From Candidatus Moraniibacteriota bacterium (GTDB taxonomy: Bacteria; Patescibacteriota; Minisyncoccia; Moranbacterales; GWC2-37-73), in NCBI GenBank assembly GCA_003510895.1, contig DOKE01000019.1:15465-21205 (forward strand): a stretch of DNA of 5,741 bases. The letters are read 5' to 3'. This document shows positions 1 to 5,369 of this stretch, piece by piece. The notes under the pieces were generated by a model that was not told where the DNA came from, did no database searches, and saw only the letters and a program-made list of their open reading frames with translations. The first letter of the stretch is position 1, and every line of letters starts with the position of its first letter. The position numbers and the translations under genes are program-made.

Positions 1-75
1 TTGGTTTGAATCGAAATCTTTTTCTAATGGTTTTGAGGCCTTGCTGTTTTCTTGTTTCAAAAAACAGTTCGGAGT

Positions 76-91
76 TATTTTTATAAAAATA
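76..91. repeat. A/T-only 16-bp palindrome beside the tmRNA 3' end
   Basis: The 16 bases TATTTTTATAAAAATA are a perfect palindrome that begins four bases beyond the discriminator base of the tmRNA. In the tmRNA transcript it could fold as a weak A-U hairpin, or its U-run could help release polymerase or mark the 3' processing site. It has no G-C pairs, so it is not a convincing intrinsic terminator. In such AT-rich DNA it could also be chance. The palindrome is seen; any role is inference. Confidence 0.45.
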
Positions 92-94
92 CGG

Positions 95-493
95 TGGAGT
101 TGATGGGAATTGCACCCATGTCCAGAATTATATATTAAAAATTTTCTACAAGCTTAGAATGTTTATTTGTACGAAATTAACAAGTGAAAAACATACAAAA
201 TCCAGTTAATTTGTCTCTAGCGCAATTGTCGCAAAAATTATGTAGAGAAAATAATTAATGCTATTCCCATAGTTGACACCGAGGTTTGCTTATGAGAAAT
301 CAGCAATTCGATGGCTCCGGCACAATATTAGGCCAAAGCTGTTGCAAAAGAAGTTGAAAATGCTTGCGCAAATGCTCCTTTTACTTTTGATACGATGTTT
401 GCAATTATGTATCTTTGTGGCAGTTTTTCGATTTGACCACAGTGATCGGCTTGCAAATTTTTAATGAACAACCTGTCGAAACTAAACAACCCC
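95..493 (-). ncRNA. ssrA: Transfer-messenger RNA (tmRNA, ssrA)
   Basis: tmRNA rescues stalled ribosomes: it is charged with alanine, enters the empty A site with SmpB, and supplies a short reading frame that tags the unfinished protein for proteolysis. The 5' end on the minus strand reads GGGGTTG followed by the hallmark TTTCGACAGG, and the 3' end is CAACTCC plus A. These ends pair as a 7-bp acceptor stem containing the G3-U70 wobble that alanyl-tRNA synthetase recognises. A 5-bp T-arm (ATGGG/CCCAT) precedes it. The long helix H2 is visible: 449-465 pairs with 134-153. A pseudoknot fits upstream of the tag, with stem CGAT/ATCG and its loop TGTGG pairing with the CCACA that follows. The CCA tail is not encoded (CCG follows the A at 94-92). 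The length, about 399 nt, is normal for a one-piece tmRNA. It lies 60 bp downstream of smpB on the same strand. The exact mature ends are inferred from the acceptor stem. Confidence 0.95.
328..402 (-). other. ssrA: tmRNA tag reading frame (24-residue degradation tag)
   Basis: This frame inside the tmRNA begins at GCA AAC (Ala-Asn), the usual resume context, directly after the likely first pseudoknot, and ends at TAA (330-328). It encodes a tag that starts ANIVSKVKG and ends SFATALA. The hydrophobic small-residue end (TALA) fits recognition by ClpXP-type proteases. At 24 residues it is much longer than the roughly 10-residue E. coli tag, has two lysines and no acidic residue, and lacks the DENY-like middle used there by the SspB adaptor. 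The resume codon is inferred from the context and from the reading frame that yields the ALA end. A start one or a few codons away cannot be excluded. Confidence 0.83.
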
Positions 494-525
494 GATGTAT
501 TTCGATTATATCGGAATAAATCGGG
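491..525. repeat. 35-bp imperfect palindrome over the ssrA promoter and 5' end
   Basis: Arms at 491-506 and 510-525 are inverted copies: CCCGAT with ATCGGG, TATT with AATA, and CGAT with ATCG, interrupted only by two symmetric mismatches (497/519 and 502/514), around a 3-base centre. Fourteen of sixteen arm positions pair. It covers the probable ssrA -10 box and the first three G residues of mature tmRNA. It is not followed by a T-run in the smpB-to-ssrA direction, so it is not a standard terminator. It could be an operator for a dimeric repressor, or a hairpin in the tmRNA precursor leader. As plus-strand RNA one mismatch becomes a G-U pair, but no plus-strand gene ends here. Confidence 0.7.
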
Positions 526-533
526 AGTGACTA
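505..533 (-). promoter_or_regulatory. Probable sigma-70-type promoter of ssrA
   Basis: On the minus strand a perfect TATAAT (510-505) lies 17 bp after TAGTCA (533-528), which matches the TTGACA consensus at 4 of 6 positions. Transcription would start near 498, giving a few extra 5' bases that RNase P would remove to reach the GGGG end at 493. This lets tmRNA be made independently of smpB, although read-through from smpB remains possible. The -10 box sits in the middle of the palindrome at 491-525. Confidence 0.6.
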
Positions 534-553
534 ATTTTTTAGGCTAATTTAAT

Positions 554-1000
554 CTAGCTATTTCTAAGAGCCCTTTCTATTTTTCTTTTGGTCTCTCTTT
601 TAGCGATATCCGAGCGCTTGTCAAAGGATTTCTTTCCTTTGGCTAAGGCGAATTCCAGCTTGATGAGTCGTCTCTTAGTATACACACGAAGGGGTATCAA
701 TGTCAAGCCGGTGGCGCGCGCTTTTCCAATGAGCGATTTGATTTCCGATTTTTTAAGCAAAAGCTTTCTTGGGCGGGTCGGATTATAATTTTTGGATTCT
801 CCGGCGAAGATATAATGAGGAATATTGGCATTAGTTAAATAAAGCTCAAATCCTTTCATTGTGACAAAACTTTCTTTCAGGCTTATTCTTCCGCCTTTTA
901 TGGATTTTACTTCCGCTCCGGTCAACACTAAACCAGCCTCGTATTTTTCCAAGAGATTATAATCAAAATGCGCTTTTTTATTTGTTGCAACAGTTGCCAT
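554..1000 (-). CDS. smpB: SsrA-binding protein SmpB
   Basis: SmpB binds the tRNA-like part of tmRNA, helps its charging and carries it into stalled ribosomes; its basic tail lies in the empty mRNA channel. The 148-residue product has the usual length and conserved blocks: LLEKYEAGLVLTGAEVKSI (16-34), which is part of the OB-fold barrel; NPTRPRKLLL (73-82); GKARATGLTLIPL (92-104), a block that contacts tmRNA; ALAKGKKSFDKR (118-129); and a basic C-terminal tail (130-148, ending KIERALRNS) that becomes helical on the ribosome. The start is fixed because an in-frame TAA lies one codon upstream of the ATG and no other start precedes the conserved region. No Shine-Dalgarno sequence is present. The stop is TAG. 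ssrA, its RNA partner, follows on the same strand, an arrangement seen in many bacteria. Identification is secure. Confidence 0.97.
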   Translation of the reverse strand: MATVATNKKAHFDYNLLEKYEAGLVLTGAEVKSIKGGRISLKESFVTMKGFELYLTNANIPHYIFAGESKNYNPTRPRKLLLKKSEIKSLIGKARATGLTLIPLRVYTKRRLIKLEFALAKGKKSFDKRSDIAKRETKRKIERALRNS

Positions 1001-1006
1001 AGATTA

Positions 1007-1015
1007 ATTTTAGCA
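1007..1015 (-). promoter_or_regulatory. Probable extended -10 promoter of smpB
   Basis: On the minus strand the bases TGCTAAAAT (1015-1007) form an extended -10 element: TG, one base, then TAAAAT, a 5 of 6 match to TATAAT. No good -35 box lies 16-18 bp upstream, which an extended -10 can tolerate. The ATG begins only six bases after the element, so transcription would start at or next to the start codon and the smpB mRNA would be leaderless. This agrees with the lack of a Shine-Dalgarno site. AT-rich DNA gives chance -10 matches, so confidence is moderate. Confidence 0.45.
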
Positions 1016-1083
1016 TATCGGACAATTAAGGGTAGATGGTAGCATTAATTGGAATAAAAATCAAGGGAAAATTGTGAAGTAGG

Positions 1084-1112
1084 TTGCTAGCTTTAATTTT
1101 TTTTGTTAAAAT
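1084..1112 (+). promoter_or_regulatory. Probable promoter of the response regulator gene
   Basis: TTGCTA (1084-1089, 4 of 6 to TTGACA) is separated by exactly 17 bp from TAAAAT (1107-1112, 5 of 6 to TATAAT), which also has the TG of an extended -10 at 1104-1105. Transcription would start near 1119 and leave a leader of about 40 nt before the ATG at 1160. A second TAAAAT at 1141-1146 has no partner -35 box and is less likely. The 159-bp gap between smpB and this gene thus holds two divergent promoters. Confidence 0.5.
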
Positions 1113-1159
1113 TACCCTGTGGATGAAATTAATATTTATTTAAAATAGAAAATAAAAAA

Positions 1160-1570
1160 ATGGAACAAGATAAAAAAGTTATATTATTGGCTGAAGACGA
1201 AGCTGACATAAGAGAAATGTATTTTATGGCGCTTTCCGGCAAGGGATTTGAAGTTCTTCAAGCTAAAAACGGGAAAGAAGTTTTTGAGTGGCTGGAAAAA
1301 AAGAGCGACGTGATTGATCTTTTACTTCTGGACATTGTTATGCCAATAATGGATGGCTTTGAGACATTGGAAGAAGTGAAAAAAGAAGATAAGTATAAAA
1401 ACATTCCGATAATAATTTCTACGAATTTGGATAATCCTGATGACCGGACTGGCGCTTTAGCCTTGGGAGCAAATGAATACTTTGTAAAATCACATCATAC
1501 CCCGACGGAATTAGTGGAAATTATTAACAAAATAATCGCCCCGGCGGCTGCTAAAAATAAAATTGTTTAA
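1160..1570 (+). CDS. Single-domain response regulator (CheY-like receiver)
   Basis: This is a stand-alone phosphoreceiver protein, which would take a phosphate from a histidine kinase and signal by protein contact. The receiver domain fills almost all 136 residues. The key residues are present: acidic pocket E12-D13, phospho-acceptor D58 in LLLLDIVMP, the switch Ser at S87 in PIIISTN, aromatic Y107, and invariant K110. Lys is followed by Ser (KSHH) rather than the usual Pro. The short tail (127-136, APAAAKNKIV) holds no DNA-binding or enzymatic output domain. The ATG is the only start after the in-frame TAA at 1130-1132, and there is no Shine-Dalgarno site, only an A-run. It has its own likely promoter and terminator, so it looks monocistronic. 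No kinase is nearby, so its partner and output are unknown. The family is certain; the pathway is not. Confidence 0.93.
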   Translation: MEQDKKVILLAEDEADIREMYFMALSGKGFEVLQAKNGKEVFEWLEKKSDVIDLLLLDIVMPIMDGFETLEEVKKEDKYKNIPIIISTNLDNPDDRTGALALGANEYFVKSHHTPTELVEIINKIIAPAAAKNKIV

Positions 1571-1592
1571 TGGATTTTTTTGCACATAAACG

Positions 1593-1632
1593 CATAAACA
1601 AAAGCTTCGCAAAAACGAGGCTTTTGTTTATG
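1593..1632 (+). terminator. Intrinsic terminator after the response regulator gene
   Basis: Arms 1593-1609 and 1616-1632 pair over 17 bp, with one T-G pair, around the six-base loop CAAAAA. The functional core is probably AAGCTTCG/CGAGGCTT followed by the T-rich tract TTGTTTATGT, with a mirror A-rich tract on the other side. It begins 22 bp after the stop codon and ends before the next promoter. The A-rich/stem/T-rich design could also work on the minus strand. The T-tract is interrupted, so efficiency is uncertain. The sequence CATAAAC also occurs just before the stem (1585-1591), a short tandem repeat. Confidence 0.68.
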
Positions 1633-1642
1633 TAGCTTCTTG

Positions 1643-1671
1643 TTGACTTTGAGTAGCAAAAAGGTTAGATT
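1643..1671 (+). promoter_or_regulatory. Probable promoter of the U32-family gene cluster
   Basis: TTGACT (1643-1648, 5 of 6 to the -35 consensus) lies 17 bp before TAGATT (1666-1671, 4 of 6 to TATAAT). It sits directly after the terminator and would start transcription near 1678, leaving a leader of about 46 nt before the ATG at 1724. It is well placed to drive the four plus-strand genes that follow. The leader shows no clear riboswitch or attenuator fold. Confidence 0.5.
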
Positions 1672-1723
1672 GGAATATGCGAAAAGTAGCCAATGATAAG
1701 CGACAATTAACAAATAATAAGGA

Positions 1724-3040
1724 ATGAGAGATAAGAATTTTTTAAAAAATAAAACAGAGCTTCTTGCTCCGGCGGGGAGTCCGGAAAAATTGAAGTACGC
1801 TCTTGCTTATGGGGCGGATGCTGTTTATTGTGGAATTCCGGAAACTTCAATGCGAGCGCGCATTAATGAATTCACAGAAAAAAATCTCAAAGAAGCGGTT
1901 GAATATGTTCATAAAAATGGTAAGAAAATATTTGTGACTATTAATATTTATGCGCATAATTATCATCTCGCCAAAATAGAAAAACATTTGAAATATTTGT
2001 CTAAGATAGGAATTGACGGAGTGGTGGTTTCTGATTTGGGAGTTTTGGAATTGGTGAAAAAATATCTTCCGAAAATAGATATTCATCTTAGCACTCAAGC
2101 CAACACCACCAACTGGCAAGCAGCCAAGTTTTGGTATGACTATGGAGTGAAAAGAATAGTTTTGGCTCGCGAAGTGACGCTGGAAGATATTAGAGAAATT
2201 CACAAAAAAGTTCCCAAGTTGGAATTGGAATATTTTGTTCACGGGGCAATGTGTATGAGCTATTCCGGACGATGCATTCTTAGCAAATGGATGAGTAACA
2301 AGAGCGCGAATCTGGGAGATTGCAGTCAGCCATGCAGATGGGCGTATAAAAAAGTTAAAAATGAAAATAAAAATATTGAAAAAAGTTTAACTATGAGTGT
2401 TGAGGATACGAGAGGGGAACATCAAGTTGAGCTGGAAGAAGATCTGCACGGGACATATTTTTTTAATAGTAAGGATTTGAATTTAATTCGATATGTCAAG
2501 GAACTGCGCGATGCCGGAGTAACTTCTTTCAAGATTGAAGGTCGCAACAAAAGCGTTTTTTATGTGGCGACAGCAGTCAGAGCCTATCGCAATGTCCTAA
2601 GTGCGATTGAGAAAAAAGTTTCTCAAAAAGAACTGAAAGGAATAATAAAACAAGAAGAAAAAGAATTGGATGCTTTGATGAATCGCGGATATACGCAAGG
2701 GTTTCTTTTGGGAAATGAGCCGGAACATAATTTTTCCCAGTCGCATTCAAAAGCAAAATTTCAATTTGTCGGCGAAGTGCTGGGAACGGAAAAGGGAAAT
2801 TTAATTTTAATCAAAGCGCACAATGCTATTTATTCAAAGGACAAAGTGGAGATAATTGGCAAAGAAGGCAATGTGAAAATTTCCATCGAAAAAATTCTGG
2901 ATGAAAAAATGCAAGAAGTTGTTTCAGCTCACGGCGGACAAGAAAAAAACTTCTATTTGCAGATTGGAAAATTAAATAAGAAAAACGAAGAATTAATCAA
3001 GCCATTGTCGCTTTTGAGAAAGATGGTTTTCGAAGAATAA
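1724..3040 (+). CDS. Peptidase U32 family protein, TrhP-like tRNA hydroxylation enzyme
   Basis: Members of this family were named collagenase-like peptidases, but the studied bacterial ones are mostly hydroxylases. TrhP makes 5-hydroxyuridine at tRNA position 34 using prephenate, and RlhA modifies 23S rRNA. The 438-residue product opens with ELLAPAGSPEKLKYALAYGADAVY (12-35; a TIM-barrel start) and has the complete U32 signature from E169 to S187 (EYFVHGAMCMSYSGRCILS). Cysteines C177, C184, C200 and C204 fit the iron-sulphur cluster site known in the family. KIEGRNKS (270-277) and RGYTQGFLLG (321-330) are also family blocks, and 345-438 looks like the C-terminal beta domain. Length and layout match TrhP (about 450 residues) better than RlhA or the shorter UbiU/UbiV. 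The start follows in-frame TAA codons; AAGGA touches the ATG, too close for a normal ribosome binding site. Family is certain, substrate inferred. Confidence 0.92.
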   Translation: MRDKNFLKNKTELLAPAGSPEKLKYALAYGADAVYCGIPETSMRARINEFTEKNLKEAVEYVHKNGKKIFVTINIYAHNYHLAKIEKHLKYLSKIGIDGVVVSDLGVLELVKKYLPKIDIHLSTQANTTNWQAAKFWYDYGVKRIVLAREVTLEDIREIHKKVPKLELEYFVHGAMCMSYSGRCILSKWMSNKSANLGDCSQPCRWAYKKVKNENKNIEKSLTMSVEDTRGEHQVELEEDLHGTYFFNSKDLNLIRYVKELRDAGVTSFKIEGRNKSVFYVATAVRAYRNVLSAIEKKVSQKELKGIIKQEEKELDALMNRGYTQGFLLGNEPEHNFSQSHSKAKFQFVGEVLGTEKGNLILIKAHNAIYSKDKVEIIGKEGNVKISIEKILDEKMQEVVSAHGGQEKNFYLQIGKLNKKNEELIKPLSLLRKMVFEE

Positions 3041-3042
3041 AA

Positions 3043-3051
3043 TGATATAAT
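3043..3051 (+). promoter_or_regulatory. Possible extended -10 promoter before the Nif3-like gene
   Basis: TGATATAAT (3043-3051) combines a perfect TATAAT with an upstream TG, directly after the stop codon of the U32-family gene. Transcription would begin near 3058 and give a leader of about 27 nt. No usable -35 box is visible. It could add an internal start to the cluster, or be a chance match in AT-rich spacer. Confidence 0.35.
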
Positions 3052-3084
3052 AAAAATAGGCAAAACTATTAATTGATAAATAAT

Positions 3085-4053
3085 ATGACAATAAAACAGA
3101 TATTTGATTTGGCGATAAAAATGGGAATTGAAGCTGATTTGCGTCCCAAAAAACAAATCGAAAAAAAATTGCAACGATTGAAAGATCAATACGAAAAGCT
3201 TTCCAAAAAAGAAAAGGAATTTTTTGATAAAGATAGATTGGAAAATCCATATATGGATAGCCAGATTCATTTTGATGGCGGTATAAAAAATGTTAAGAAA
3301 ATTTTGGTTGGAATTGATATTGATTCCGCTGAACTTATGATTGCCAAATACCTTTCCAACCATAATCTAAAAAATCCCATTGATATGGTTGTCGGACATC
3401 ATCCGGTCGGGAAAGGATTGGTTTTTTTGGATGATGTTATGCATCTTCAAGCGGATGTGCTTTCGCAATATGGAGTGCCGATTAATGTGGCGGAAAGCTT
3501 GATGAAAATTCGAATTGGTGAAGTTTCTCGCGGAGTTAACCCTGCCAATCATTTCAAAACTCCAATGGCGGCAAAAAATCTGGGAATGAGTTTTATAAAC
3601 ATACATACTCCAGCGGATAATTTGGTGGCTGATTTTTTGAAAAAAGAAATTGAAAAAAAGAAACCGGAGTATGTGGAAGAAATATTGACTCTTTTGGAGG
3701 AAATTCCTGAATATTCTGAAGCGAGAAAACAAGGAGTGGGACCAATGCTTTTTGCGGGTGATAAAAACAATCGAGCAGGGAAGATTGCCATTACAGAAAT
3801 TACGGGAGGAACAGAGGGCAGTCCGAAAATATACGAAAAAATGGCCAATGCTGGAATTGGAACAATTATTGCTATGCATCAGAGCGAAGAACACAAGAAA
3901 GAAGCGGAAAAAGCGCATATTAACGTTGTTATTGCTGGACATATTTCATCCGACTCATTGGGAATGAATTTATTTTTAGATGAACTTGAAAAAAGAGGAA
4001 TTGAAATTGTTTCTTGCTCGGGATTGATTAGGTATTCAAGAGTAAAAAAATAA
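3085..4053 (+). CDS. Divergent Nif3-like dinuclear metal centre protein
   Basis: The Nif3 (YbgI/DUF34) family is widespread and forms hexameric rings with a two-metal site; its biochemical role is still unclear, with proposals in metal insertion and cofactor repair. Family marks, numbered from the ATG: VGIDID (75-80), HHP (105-107), HTPAD (174-178), GGTEGS (241-246) and GHISSD (285-290). H105/H106, H174, D178 and H286 fit expected metal ligands; the usual Glu in the last motif appears to be D290. A Lys/Glu-rich, probably helical stretch at 20-60 precedes the fold and is not typical. The 322-residue length is longer than the roughly 250-residue short form. TTG at 3073, four codons earlier and right after an in-frame TAA, is a possible start; ATG 3085 is preferred. 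No Shine-Dalgarno site is clear. Overall similarity is weak, so the assignment rests on motif order. Confidence 0.8.
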   Translation: MTIKQIFDLAIKMGIEADLRPKKQIEKKLQRLKDQYEKLSKKEKEFFDKDRLENPYMDSQIHFDGGIKNVKKILVGIDIDSAELMIAKYLSNHNLKNPIDMVVGHHPVGKGLVFLDDVMHLQADVLSQYGVPINVAESLMKIRIGEVSRGVNPANHFKTPMAAKNLGMSFINIHTPADNLVADFLKKEIEKKKPEYVEEILTLLEEIPEYSEARKQGVGPMLFAGDKNNRAGKIAITEITGGTEGSPKIYEKMANAGIGTIIAMHQSEEHKKEAEKAHINVVIAGHISSDSLGMNLFLDELEKRGIEIVSCSGLIRYSRVKK

Positions 4054-4075
4054 CAAATAATTTTTTTAAAATAAA

Positions 4076-5347
4076 ATGACTTATAAAAAAACAACACTGA
4101 AAAATGGATTGAGAATAATTACTGTTCCAATGAAGGGGACGGAGACGGTTACGGTGATGGTGGCAGTGGGAGTTGGTTCTCGTTATGAAAGTGAAAAGGA
4201 AGCGGGGCTTTCTCATTTTATTGAACATATGCTCTTTAAGGGAACGAAAAAAAGACCAAGCACATTGGCGATTTCCGAAGAACTGGATTCGATCGGCGGA
4301 GAATTCAACGCGTTCACTTCAAAAGACAGAACTGCCTATTATGCCAAAGTTGACGCCAAGCATATTGAAAAAGCCTTGGATGTGGTGGCGGATATCTATC
4401 TTAATTCCAAATTGGAGCAAGAAGAAATTGACAGGGAAAAAGGAACCATTTTGCAAGAGCTGAATATGTATGAAGACACTCCATTGCGAAAAGTTGGCGA
4501 TGAGTTTGAAAATTTGCTCTATGCGAAGAGTTCATTGGGAAGAGAAATTGTCGGCAGCAAAGAAACTATAAAGAAATTTTCTCGAAAAGACTTTGTTCGA
4601 TATATGAATAAATTTTATTTATCCAATGACACAGTGGTGTGCGTTGCTGGAAAAATAAATGAAGAAACTGTTATTGACGAGGTGAAAAAATATTTCGATG
4701 GGATGCGAGAAAGCATAAAACCAAAAACCAAAAAAGTGACGGAAAATCAAAAGGAACCGCAAATCAGATTGAAATTTAAAAAAACCGATCAAACGCATTT
4801 TATTGTCGGAACGCGTTCCTATCATCAAAATCATCCAGATCGTTTCGTTTTGGGATTATTGGCGACTATTTTGGGAGGAAGTATGATGAGCAGTCGTCTT
4901 TTCATTGAAGTCAGGGAGAGAAGAGGGTTGGCTTATTATATACGAACATCCGCGGATGCCTATCAGGATTGCGGATATATTGCGACGCAAGCCGGCGTGG
5001 AACATAAAAATTTGAAACTTGCTTTGAAAACAATTCTGGAACAATATAATAAAATAGCCAATGAAAAGGTGTCAGAAAAAGAATTGCAGAGAGCCAAAGA
5101 CTATATAAAGGGGAGAAGTGTGATGGGTTTTGAGGCTTCCGATGAAGTGGCGGGGTTTTTCATTGATCAGGAAATTCACAGGGAAGAAATTTTGACATTG
5201 GAGGATATTTTCAAAAAAATAGATGCGGTGACAGCGGAGGATATTTTGCGGGTGGCCAAAGATGTTTTTCAACAGAAAAAACTCAATCTAGCCGTTATTG
5301 GTCCGCATAAAAATGAAAAAGAATTTCTAAAAATAATGAAAGTATAA
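4076..5347 (+). CDS. M16B-family zinc peptidase (processing-peptidase-like)
   Basis: This inverzincin-type metallopeptidase would degrade or trim peptides. It is 423 residues, the size of the single-chain M16B proteins related to bacterial PqqL/MlpA types and to the mitochondrial processing peptidase beta subunit. The inverted zinc motif HFIEH gives H47, E50 and H51, with GLSHFIEHMLFKGT as its typical setting. The distal zinc ligand is E128 in ILQELNMYEDTP, 77 residues after H51 as in the family. GGEFNAFTSKDRTAYY (74-89) is conserved around the active site. The second half has the inactive-domain mark FIEVRERRGLAYYI (276-289). All catalytic residues are intact, so it should be active. There is no signal peptide or membrane segment, suggesting a cytoplasmic location. 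An in-frame TAA at 4067-4069 fixes the start; no Shine-Dalgarno site is seen in the 22-bp gap. It is probably co-transcribed with its neighbours. Natural substrates are unknown. Confidence 0.95.
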   Translation: MTYKKTTLKNGLRIITVPMKGTETVTVMVAVGVGSRYESEKEAGLSHFIEHMLFKGTKKRPSTLAISEELDSIGGEFNAFTSKDRTAYYAKVDAKHIEKALDVVADIYLNSKLEQEEIDREKGTILQELNMYEDTPLRKVGDEFENLLYAKSSLGREIVGSKETIKKFSRKDFVRYMNKFYLSNDTVVCVAGKINEETVIDEVKKYFDGMRESIKPKTKKVTENQKEPQIRLKFKKTDQTHFIVGTRSYHQNHPDRFVLGLLATILGGSMMSSRLFIEVRERRGLAYYIRTSADAYQDCGYIATQAGVEHKNLKLALKTILEQYNKIANEKVSEKELQRAKDYIKGRSVMGFEASDEVAGFFIDQEIHREEILTLEDIFKKIDAVTAEDILRVAKDVFQQKKLNLAVIGPHKNEKEFLKIMKV

Positions 5348-5369
5348 GAATATAATTTTTTGAAATATT

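Noticed and set aside
1..60. Possible minus-strand gene beginning at a TTG (60-58) and running off the left edge, encoding MKQENSKASKPLEKDFDSNQ
   Set aside because: The composition is plausible, but the start is a rare codon without a ribosome binding site, only 20 residues are visible, and another minus-strand frame and a plus-strand frame are open here too. Nothing in bases 1-92 can be supported as coding.
44..67. Inverted repeat CTGTTTT / AAAACAG as a tmRNA terminator
   Set aside because: The stem is seven mostly A-T pairs around a ten-base loop and no T-run follows on the minus strand.
273..464. A 63-codon plus-strand open frame
   Set aside because: It lies entirely antisense to the tmRNA, resembles no protein I know, and has no ribosome binding site; the RNA gene explains the sequence.
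588..788. A 66-codon plus-strand open frame inside smpB
   Set aside because: It is the complement of a well-conserved coding sequence, with no family resemblance and no start signals.
1118..1126. TGTGGATGA, close to a DnaA box
   Set aside because: A single copy with one mismatch and no cluster or replication genes nearby; a chance match is likely.
1119..1148. Short GTG-initiated frame (9 codons) in the response regulator leader
   Set aside because: It has no ribosome binding site, starts at the predicted transcription start, and shows no regulatory codon pattern or attenuator fold.
3073..3084. TTG at 3073 as the start of the Nif3-like gene
   Set aside because: It adds only four residues, lacks a ribosome binding site, and a standard ATG follows at the beginning of the recognisable helix.
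1847..5272. Minus-strand open frames of about 60-190 codons opposite the U32, Nif3-like and M16 genes
   Set aside because: Their Phe/Asn/Ile/Ser-rich composition is what the complement of AT-rich, Lys/Glu-rich genes gives; none shows a domain.
5351..5356. TATAAT 14 bases before the AI-2E ATG as a promoter
   Set aside because: There is no -35 box at the right distance and no extended -10 TG; in such an AT-rich spacer the hexamer alone is weak evidence.
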